Shown: one piece after another, positions 1 to 6,361 of the stretch | Layout of the letters: the number at the start of each line of letters is the position of its first letter | How positions within the stretch are numbered: the stretch's first letter is position 1 | NCBI GenBank assembly: GCA_003558415.1 | Contig: PWLT01000112.1 | Location: 1-9,851, forward strand | DNA: 9,851 bases | Reading direction: 5' to 3' | DNA from: Hyphomicrobiales bacterium | GTDB lineage: Bacteria; Pseudomonadota; Alphaproteobacteria; Rhodobacterales; Rhodobacteraceae | Notes under the pieces: model-generated | Seen by the model: only the letters and a program-made list of their open reading frames with translations | Told to the model about the DNA's origin: nothing | Databases searched by the model: none | Translations under genes and position numbers: made by a program

Positions 1-130
1 CGAGCGGCTCTTTGCCAGCCCCGACCATCCCTATACCCGCCGCCTGATCAGTGCCGTCCCCGTCGTCACCGACGCGGAGGCCGGCTTGCGGGCACGCATT
101 TCCAGCGAGGAGACAGACAACGATGCTTGA
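1..130 (+). CDS. C-terminal end of a dipeptide/oligopeptide ABC transporter ATP-binding protein (5' truncated)
   Basis: Only the last 42 codons (reading from base 2) are visible, ending at TGA 128-130. They contain the block LFASPDHPYTRRLISAVP, the hallmark of the C-terminal oligopeptide-transporter domain of Opp/Dpp-type ATPases, where an 'SPxHPYT' segment follows the nucleotide-binding domain. Such cytoplasmic ATPases work in pairs (D and F subunits) to power uptake of peptides or peptide-like solutes delivered by a periplasmic binding protein. Walker motifs lie outside the window. The stop codon overlaps the start of the GAF gene by 8 bp, so the transporter and the hydantoinase genes share an operon, and the imported solute is probably the operon's substrate. 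I cannot tell whether this is the DppD-like or DppF-like subunit, although the last position in the transporter block would fit DppF. Confidence 0.85.
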   Translation, partial: ERLFASPDHPYTRRLISAVPVVTDAEAGLRARISSEETDNDA

Positions 131-635
131 GACCCGCGATTTCGCGCAGGCGCTGGCCGACACGGAGCAACCGGGGGCGGCTTTTGATGCCCTGTGCCGG
201 CTCGCCCAGGAGACGGTGGGCGCGAAGCTGTTCACGGTCATGACTTTCGAATCTGAGACCGGCATGGCGCGGCGCAGCTATTCCAACATGCCCGAGGATT
301 ACCCCGTCTCGGGCACCAAGCCCGCGAACGAGACCGACTGGTCGCGCCAGGTGCTGCGCGACCGGCAGACCTTCGTGGCCAATGATATCGCCGGGATTCG
401 CGCGGTGTTCTACGACCATGAGTTGATTGACTCGCTGGGCTGCCAGTCGGTGATGAACCTGCCCATCACCGTTGCGGGCCGGGTGATCGGCACCATCAAC
501 TGCCTGCATGAGGCGGGCCATTACACCGAGGACCGCGTCGCCGCCGCCGAGGCGCTGCGCCTGCCCGGCGCCGCCTGCCTGCTGCTGGCGCGCGCCCTTG
601 ATGACGACACCCCCCAGACCGGAGGTCAGAAATGA
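123..635 (+). CDS. Stand-alone GAF-domain protein
   Basis: A 170-residue protein that consists of essentially one GAF domain. The core is visible at about residues 20-155, with a typical C-terminal strand pattern around residues 105-128 (LGCQSVMNLPI, then GRVIGTINCLHE) followed by a closing helix. No kinase, GGDEF, HTH or membrane segment is present. GAF domains bind small ligands (cyclic nucleotides, amino acids, aromatic acids) or act as sensors. Cysteines occur at 25, 107, 127 and 152, but their placement does not match the catalytic triad of free-methionine-sulfoxide reductase, so that assignment is not supported. I chose the ATG at 123 because it overlaps the ABC gene by only 8 bp and has GAGGAG at 107-112; an upstream in-frame GTG at 51 would overlap far more. 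It overlaps hyuA by ATGA. Its role is unknown: a ligand-binding accessory or a small enzyme for the same substrate are both possible. Confidence 0.85.
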   Translation: MLETRDFAQALADTEQPGAAFDALCRLAQETVGAKLFTVMTFESETGMARRSYSNMPEDYPVSGTKPANETDWSRQVLRDRQTFVANDIAGIRAVFYDHELIDSLGCQSVMNLPITVAGRVIGTINCLHEAGHYTEDRVAAAEALRLPGAACLLLARALDDDTPQTGGQK

Positions 636-2701
636 CGGCAAAGACCCTGCGCGTTGCCACCGATGTCGGCGGCACCTTCACCGATCTCGTCTGTTTCGAG
701 ACCGACGAGGCCACCGGCACCTCCCGCATACTCACCGCCAAGTCGGACACCACGCCGCCCGATTTCGAGCGCGGCGTGATCAATGTGATCGACAAGGCCG
801 GCATCGACCCCGGCGCGATCGACTTTCTGGCGCATGGCACCACTGTCGTGATCAACGCCCTGACCGAGCGCAAAGGCGTCAAGGTCGGGCTGATCACCAC
901 CGAGGGGTTTCGCGATTCCATCGAGATCGCGCGCGGCAACCGGCCCGATTTCTTCAACCTGCATTACGAGAAGCCCAAGCCCTTCGTGCCGCGCCATCTG
1001 CGCCGCGAACTGCCTGGGCGGATGACGTATACCGGCGCCGAGCGCACACCCCTCGACATGAGCGCCTTGCCCGGCATCCTGGAGGATTTCCGCACTGACG
1101 GGGTGCAGGCGGTGGCGATCTCCTTCCTGCATTCCTATGCCAACCCGGCGCATGAGGCCGCCGTGCTGGCCGAGGTGCAGCGCCTGTGGCCCGATGTCGC
1201 GGTCGTCTCCTCGCACCAGATCACGCGCGAGTGGCGCGAATATGAGCGCACCAACACCGCCGTTCTCTCGGCCTATGTCCAGCCCATCGCGGCGCGTTAT
1301 CTCGACCGGCTCGCGGGCGGGCTCAAGGAGCGCGGCTTTGCCCGCAGCCCCTATATCATGCAGTCCAATTGCGGGGTTGAGACGCTGGAGGCGGTGGCGA
1401 AAACACCCATCACCATGGTCGAATCCGGCCCGGCCTCGGGCTTTTGGGGCGCGGCGGAGCTGGGCAAGCTGATCGGCGAGCCCGATGTGCTGGCGCTCGA
1501 TATCGGGGGGACGACGGCGAAATGCGCGCTCATCGAGGGCGGTCAGGTCAAGATCATGACCGACTACTGGATCGAGCGTGACCGTACCTCGGCGGGCTAT
1601 CCGATCATGACGCCGGTGGTCGATCTGGTCGAGATCGGCAATGGCGGCGGCTCGATCGCCTGGGTGGACGATTTCGGCAAGCTCCATGTCGGGCCGCAAT
1701 CGGCCGGTGCCGTGCCCGGCCCGGCGGCCTATGGCAAGGGCGGCGATCAGGCCACGACCACGGATGCCAATCTCTGGCTGGGGCGCATCAATCGCGACTA
1801 TTTCTGCGGCGGCGATCTGGCCGCCGACATGGGCGCGGCGGAGACCGCCATCGCGAAGGTGGGCGAACGCCTGGGCGTGGATACCGACGAGGCCGCGCGC
1901 GGCATCATTCGCATCGCCAACAACAACATGGTCAACGCGCTCAAGCTCGTCTCGCTCAACCGCGGCCATGACCCGCGCGATTTCACGCTTGTCGCCTTCG
2001 GCGGCGGAGGCGCGATGCATGCGGTGGCGCTGGCGGGCGAGATGGGCGTGAAGAAGGTCGTCGTGCCCAAGGCCGCGCCGGTCTTTTCGGCCTGGGGGAT
2101 GATGATGTCGGATCTGCGGCGCGACTATTTCGTCACCCGTCTGGCCGACCTCGCCCCCGGCTCGGCGGAAGGCATCGAGGCGGCCTTTGCCGAGACCGAG
2201 ACCCGCGCGCGCGCCCAGTTCAAAGCCGAGGGGATCGACCCCGCCCGCGTCTCGTTCCTGCGCTTTGGCAAGTTCCGCTACCAGAACCAGGAGCACACGA
2301 CCGAGGTGCTGCTGGATGCAGGCGCGATCACCGATGACCGGCTTGCAAGCATCGAGGCGGCCTTCCACGACGCCTATGAGCGCGAATACACCTACCGGCT
2401 GGATGCACCGGTGGAGATGGTGGGCCTGCATCTGGTTGCCAGCGCCGAGGTCGGCAAGCTGACCATGACCGAGCGCGCGGCCGGCCCCGAGGATGCGGGC
2501 GCCGCGCTCAAGGGGCGGCGCAGCGTCGACTACGCGCTGGAGGGGCGCCACGAGGCCGCAATCTATGACGGCGACCGGCTGGAGCCCGGAATGGCGTTTT
2601 CCGGCCCCGCCATCGTCGAGGATGCCGGCACCACCGTCGTCATCCATCCCGGCAACACCGCGCGCGTGGATGGCTACGGCAACATCCACATCACGCTTTG
2701 A
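632..2701 (+). CDS. hyuA: Hydantoinase/oxoprolinase family subunit A (ATP-dependent cyclic amidase, HyuA type)
   Basis: A 689-residue protein of the usual HyuA length. Visible family blocks, in order: the N-terminal phosphate-binding motif DVGGTFTD (11-18), HGTT (69-72), the REWREYERTNTA segment (199-210), VESGPASG (263-270), a second actin/ASKHA-type phosphate loop DIGGTTAK (290-297), NGGGSIAWVD (337-346), the GPQSAGAVPGPAAYGKGG block (354-371), TDANLWLGR (377-385) and AFGGGGAMHA (455-464). In this family the A subunit binds and uses ATP to activate a cyclic amide (N-methylhydantoin, 5-oxoproline) or a carboxylation substrate, working with HyuB. The protein is cytoplasmic. GGAGGT at 621-626 lies 5 nt before the ATG, and the start overlaps the GAF stop (ATGA). 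The C-terminal region carries YQNQEH (550-555) where many relatives have a Gly-Gln pair. The substrate is not determinable; an acetone carboxylase-like role is less likely because no gamma subunit is present. Confidence 0.93.
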   Translation: MTAKTLRVATDVGGTFTDLVCFETDEATGTSRILTAKSDTTPPDFERGVINVIDKAGIDPGAIDFLAHGTTVVINALTERKGVKVGLITTEGFRDSIEIARGNRPDFFNLHYEKPKPFVPRHLRRELPGRMTYTGAERTPLDMSALPGILEDFRTDGVQAVAISFLHSYANPAHEAAVLAEVQRLWPDVAVVSSHQITREWREYERTNTAVLSAYVQPIAARYLDRLAGGLKERGFARSPYIMQSNCGVETLEAVAKTPITMVESGPASGFWGAAELGKLIGEPDVLALDIGGTTAKCALIEGGQVKIMTDYWIERDRTSAGYPIMTPVVDLVEIGNGGGSIAWVDDFGKLHVGPQSAGAVPGPAAYGKGGDQATTTDANLWLGRINRDYFCGGDLAADMGAAETAIAKVGERLGVDTDEAARGIIRIANNNMVNALKLVSLNRGHDPRDFTLVAFGGGGAMHAVALAGEMGVKKVVVPKAAPVFSAWGMMMSDLRRDYFVTRLADLAPGSAEGIEAAFAETETRARAQFKAEGIDPARVSFLRFGKFRYQNQEHTTEVLLDAGAITDDRLASIEAAFHDAYEREYTYRLDAPVEMVGLHLVASAEVGKLTMTERAAGPEDAGAALKGRRSVDYALEGRHEAAIYDGDRLEPGMAFSGPAIVEDAGTTVVIHPGNTARVDGYGNIHITL

Positions 2702-2714
2702 GGCGGAGGCAGTC

Positions 2715-4373
2715 ATGACCGATCACGCGAACGACCCGATCACGCTGGAGATCATCCAGAATTCGCTGCAATCCACCGCCGACGAGATGTTCGCGGCGAT
2801 GCGCAAGACGGCGATGTCCTCGATCATCTACGAGGTGCTCGACATGGGCACCGGCATCATGAACGCGCGCGGCCAGCTTGCAAGCTCCGGCGCGGGGATT
2901 CCCGCCTTCATCGGGGTGCTCGACAAGGCGGTGCAGGTGATCGTCAAGAAGTTCGACAAGCCCGGCGATATCCGCCCCGGCGACGTGTTCACCACCAACG
3001 ATCCCTATTACGGGGGTGTGACGCATCTCAACGATATCGTCGTGGCGATGCCGGTCTTCGTGGGCGATCGGCTCATCGCCTGGACGGCGAATATCGCGCA
3101 TAACTCGGATGTGGGCGGCAAGTCGCCCGGCTCACTCTCGGCGGATGCGACCGATATCTGGCAGGAGGGGTTGCGCCTGCCCGCGATCAAGCTGGTCTCC
3201 GAGGGGCAGCCGATCAAGCCGGTTTTCGACATTCTCAAGGTCAACTCGCGCATGCCCGACTTTCTGGAGGGCGATGTGTGGGCGGCCATCGCCTCGGTGC
3301 GCATCGGCGCGCGCCGGTTGGCGGAACTGGCCGAGAAATACGGCGTGGACACCTTCGAGACGGCGATGGAGGGGTTCATGGAGTTCGGCGAGCAGGTCTC
3401 GCGCCGCGAACTCGCCAAGCTGCCGCATGGCACGTTCGAGCTGACCGAGGAACAGGATGACGGGCGCTTCTACAACGTCAAGGTGACGATCTCCGACGAG
3501 GAATTCGTCATCGACCTGCGCGACAACCCCGATCAGGATGCGGGGCCCACCAACACCTCGCGCGACGGCGTGATGGTCTGCGCGCAGATGATCTTCAAAT
3601 CACTCACGGATCCCTATTCGCCCTGTAACGAGGGCTCGTTCCGCCCGATCCGGCTGCTCACCCGCGAGGGCTCGGTCTTTCACGCCAGGGAGCCCTCACC
3701 CATCGGTTTCTATTTCGAGACCGAGGTGCGGGTCTATGACCTGATCTGGCGCTGCCTTGCCCAGCATGTGCCCGAACGGCTCGCGGCGGGGCATTTCGCC
3801 TCGATCTGTGGTACCTTCATCGGCGGCATCCATCCCGACACCGGGCGCCAATACACGATCATCGAGCCGCAGATCGGCGGTTGGGGGGCAAGCCGCGGGC
3901 GCGACGGCAATTCCGGTATTTTCTCGGGCTTTCACGGCGAGACCTATAACTGCCCGGCCGAGATCTCGGAGGCGCGCAACGGGCTCTTCGTGGACCGCAT
4001 GGAGCTCAACACCGCGCCGGGCGGCGAGGGACAGTGGCGCGGCGGGCGCGGCATCGTGCTGGAATACCGCGTGCGCCAGGATGATTCCTTCCTCACCGCG
4101 GGCTACACGCGCTCGCGCATCCTGCCCTGGGCGCTCGACGGCGGGCTCGAGGGCTCGCCCAACTATGTCGAGGTAATCCGCACCGATGGTGCGTCCGAGC
4201 AGTATTCCTTCGTCTCCGGGCTGACCGTGAACACCGATGACGTGATCCGCGTGGTCACCGGCAATGGCGGCGGGCTGGGCGATCCGAAGAAGCGCGATCG
4301 CGACGCGGTGGCCGAGGATATCCGCAACGGATTCATCACCCCCGAACGCGCGGCAGAAATCTACGGCGCCTGA
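2715..4373 (+). CDS. hyuB: Hydantoinase/oxoprolinase family subunit B (first copy, HyuB type)
   Basis: A 552-residue HyuB-family protein, partner of HyuA in ATP-dependent ring opening. The N-terminus DPITLEIIQNSL (7-18) is the classic start of the family. Further conserved blocks are NDPYYGGVTHLNDI (95-108), IAHNSDVGGKSPGS (127-140), RLPAIKL (154-160), FDILKVNSRMPD (171-182), TSRDGV (281-286), GHFASICGT (359-367), EPQIGGWGA (384-392) and GNGGGLGDP (516-524). The C-terminus ends in the usual RDAVAEDIRNGFITPERA tail (529-546). The ATG at 2715 is preferred because GGAGG at 2705-2709 sits 5 nt upstream and because the family motif begins immediately after it; longer frames run back into hyuA. The gap to hyuA is 13 nt. 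With hyuA it should form the cytoplasmic A/B enzyme. A second HyuB is encoded at the end of the operon. Confidence 0.93.
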   Translation: MTDHANDPITLEIIQNSLQSTADEMFAAMRKTAMSSIIYEVLDMGTGIMNARGQLASSGAGIPAFIGVLDKAVQVIVKKFDKPGDIRPGDVFTTNDPYYGGVTHLNDIVVAMPVFVGDRLIAWTANIAHNSDVGGKSPGSLSADATDIWQEGLRLPAIKLVSEGQPIKPVFDILKVNSRMPDFLEGDVWAAIASVRIGARRLAELAEKYGVDTFETAMEGFMEFGEQVSRRELAKLPHGTFELTEEQDDGRFYNVKVTISDEEFVIDLRDNPDQDAGPTNTSRDGVMVCAQMIFKSLTDPYSPCNEGSFRPIRLLTREGSVFHAREPSPIGFYFETEVRVYDLIWRCLAQHVPERLAAGHFASICGTFIGGIHPDTGRQYTIIEPQIGGWGASRGRDGNSGIFSGFHGETYNCPAEISEARNGLFVDRMELNTAPGGEGQWRGGRGIVLEYRVRQDDSFLTAGYTRSRILPWALDGGLEGSPNYVEVIRTDGASEQYSFVSGLTVNTDDVIRVVTGNGGGLGDPKKRDRDAVAEDIRNGFITPERAAEIYGA

Positions 4374-4404
4374 GCCGTGCAACGCTCACACAGGGAGGCC
4401 CCCC

Positions 4405-5244
4405 ATGACCGGAACGCCACGCAAGATCATGTATCTCAGCCCCGTCGCTGCCAGCGAGGGCCATTGCGAAATCTTCGCCGACATGGCGCGCGACAACAAG
4501 CTGCCGGGCACCGAGGTGCATGTCACGGCCCTGCCCGAAAGCGAGGGGCGTTTCAGCCATATCGAGTTCCGCGCTTATGAGGCCTGGGTGACGCGCAGCA
4601 TCATCCGCGCCGCCCGCGCCGCTACGCGCGAGGGGTTCGACGGCTTCGCCATCGGGTGTTTCTACGACACCGCGCTGCATGACGCGCGCGAGATCTCGGG
4701 CGAGATGATCGTCACCGCGCCCTGCATGGCCTCATGCGAGATCGCAGCAAGCCTGTCCAACCGGTTCGGCGTGATCGTGGGCCGGCAGAAATGGGTGCAT
4801 CAGATGCAGTCCACCGTGCATGCGCTGGGCCATCGTGACCGGCTGGCGGGGTTCTACCCGGTCGGCCTGGGCGTGGACGATTTCCAGAAGGATCACGACG
4901 AGACCGCGCGCCTTCTGATCGAGACCGGCCGCCGCGCCGTCGAGCACGACCATGCCGAGGCGCTGATCCTGGGCTGCACCATGGAGGTGGGATTCTACCG
5001 CGAGGTAGAGCGCGAGCTTGGCGTGCCGGTGATCGACCCCTCCATCGCAGCGCTCAAGCGGGCCGAATACGCCGCCATGCTCAAGCAGCAATGCGGCTGG
5101 GTGCCGTCGCGCAAATGGTCCTGCGAGGCTCCATCGGAAGAGGAAATGGCGCGTTTTGCCGATTTCGACGGGGCGGATGCCTTCGGCGCGCGGATTGTGG
5201 TGCCCGCCGACGATGCCGCACCAGGCCGCGCTGCGGCCGAATGA
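4405..5244 (+). CDS. Asp/Glu/hydantoin racemase family protein
   Basis: A 279-residue protein with the two-cysteine layout of cofactor-independent racemases. The first cysteine is in FAIGCFYDTALHDAREI (Cys85) and the second in ALILGCTMEV (Cys191). The 106-residue spacing is very close to that of characterised hydantoin racemases, where the two thiols act as opposite-face acid/base pair. The protein probably epimerises a chiral carbon of the imported substrate or of a ring-opened intermediate so that a stereospecific step can proceed. Where many hydantoin racemases have a Gly-Ile-Gly-Glu segment, this one has APCMASCE (105-112). It is about 35 residues longer than the usual ~240, with extra Cys230 and Cys240 in the tail. 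GGGAGG at 4393-4398 lies 6 nt before the ATG; the gap from hyuB is 31 nt. Maleate isomerase or arylmalonate decarboxylase-like chemistry is possible within the wider superfamily but is less favoured by the neighbours. Confidence 0.82.
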   Translation: MTGTPRKIMYLSPVAASEGHCEIFADMARDNKLPGTEVHVTALPESEGRFSHIEFRAYEAWVTRSIIRAARAATREGFDGFAIGCFYDTALHDAREISGEMIVTAPCMASCEIAASLSNRFGVIVGRQKWVHQMQSTVHALGHRDRLAGFYPVGLGVDDFQKDHDETARLLIETGRRAVEHDHAEALILGCTMEVGFYREVERELGVPVIDPSIAALKRAEYAAMLKQQCGWVPSRKWSCEAPSEEEMARFADFDGADAFGARIVVPADDAAPGRAAAE

Positions 5245-5260
5245 CGAACAGGAGAGAGAC

Positions 5261-6361
5261 ATGACCCACCCCACCGCCGAGCGCCTGAGCGCGCTGCGTA
5301 GCCGCATGGCCGCCACCGGCGCCGATCTGGTCGCCATCGCGCCGGGCTCGCATATGGACTGGCTGCTGGGCTTTCACCCGCATCCCGATGAGCGCCCGTG
5401 CCTGCTGCTGGCAAGCACCGAGGGCGAGGCGTTCCTGATGCCGGTGCTCAATGCCGAAGGCACGCGCGCGGATACCGACATCGCCTTTCACACCTGGTCC
5501 GATGCCGAAGGGCCGGAGGCGGCGCTCAAGGCAGCGCTCAAGGCGATCGGGGCGCAGGGCGCACGGCGCGTGGCGCTCGACGAGACGATGCGCGCCGATT
5601 TCGCGCTTTTGGTGCTGGGTGCACTGCCCGGCGCGGCGCATGAGTTCACCGCGCCGACCGTGGGCGCGCTGCGCATGGTCAAGGATACGCGCGAGGTCGC
5701 CGGGCTGAAGGCCAGCGCCGCGCTGGCCGATGCGGCGATGCAGGCGGTGTTCGCTGCCGCGCGCCCGGGGATCACCGAGATCGAACTGGCCGAGATTGCA
5801 AAGGGGCATTTCGGCGCCAATGGTGCCAAACCGCTCTTCTGGATCGTGGGCTCGGGTGGCAACGGGGCCTTTCCGCATCACCAGACCGGGGCGCGCAAGC
5901 TTCAGGAAGGCGATGCGGTGGTCGTCGATATCGGCGCGGTTTCCAACGGCTGGCCCAGCGACATCACGCGGATGCTGGCCGTGGGGCACCCGCCCGAGGG
6001 CTATGAGGAGGTTCATGCCATCGTCGAGCGTGCGCTGCGCGCGGCGATGGAGGCCGCCCGCCCCGGCGCAAAGGCCCATGAGGTCGATGACGCCGCGCGC
6101 GGGGTGATCACTGACGCGGGCTATGGCGAATATTTCGTCCACCGCACCGGCCATGGCATTGGCATCGATGTGCATGAGCCACCCTGGATGACCTCGACCT
6201 CGCAGACCGTGCTCGAGGAGGGGATGAGCTTCTCCATCGAGCCAGGCATCTACCTCCCCGGCCGCTTCGGCATCCGGCTGGAGGAGATCGTGGTGCTGCG
6301 CTCGGACGGCCCCGAGATCCTGTCATCCCTGCCGCGCGATCTGCATGTCGTAAATGGCTGA
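5261..6361 (+). CDS. M24 family metallopeptidase (Xaa-Pro aminopeptidase/prolidase-like)
   Basis: A 366-residue two-domain 'pita-bread' peptidase. Residues about 1-130 form the creatinase/prolidase N-terminal domain and about 145-360 the catalytic domain. All five dinuclear metal ligands are visible: Asp223 (VVVDIGA), Asp234 (SDITRM), His298 (HRTGHGIG), Glu327 (SIEPGIY) and Glu341 (RLEEIVV). The catalytic histidines are also present (His207 region and His305 in DVHE). Enzymes of this type hydrolyse Xaa-Pro or other dipeptide-like amides in the cytoplasm. The intact ligand set argues against creatinase, which has lost metal binding, and the HRTGHGIG motif differs from that of ectoine hydrolases as I remember them. 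AGGAG at 5250-5254 lies 6 nt before the ATG and the gap from the racemase gene is 16 nt. In this operon it probably cleaves the linear product of ring opening or a peptide taken up by the ABC system; this is inferred. Confidence 0.88.
   Translation: MTHPTAERLSALRSRMAATGADLVAIAPGSHMDWLLGFHPHPDERPCLLLASTEGEAFLMPVLNAEGTRADTDIAFHTWSDAEGPEAALKAALKAIGAQGARRVALDETMRADFALLVLGALPGAAHEFTAPTVGALRMVKDTREVAGLKASAALADAAMQAVFAAARPGITEIELAEIAKGHFGANGAKPLFWIVGSGGNGAFPHHQTGARKLQEGDAVVVDIGAVSNGWPSDITRMLAVGHPPEGYEEVHAIVERALRAAMEAARPGAKAHEVDDAARGVITDAGYGEYFVHRTGHGIGIDVHEPPWMTSTSQTVLEEGMSFSIEPGIYLPGRFGIRLEEIVVLRSDGPEILSSLPRDLHVVNG

Noticed and set aside
626..2716. Long open frame of nearly 700 codons on the - strand opposite hyuA
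   Set aside because: It mirrors hyuA almost exactly, its translation matches no known family, and such antisense frames arise from strong G/C at third codon positions. HyuA motifs on the + strand are unmistakable.
632..4373. Acetone or acetophenone carboxylase
   Set aside because: HyuA/HyuB relatives occur in these enzymes, but no small carboxylase subunit is present, and the racemase, peptidase and peptide-type importer fit amide catabolism better.
5261..6361. Ectoine hydrolase (DoeA/EutD) assignment of the M24 gene
   Set aside because: The HRTGHGIGIDVHE region is typical of prolidase/aminopeptidase P members, and no DoeB/EutE-type deacetylase is nearby.
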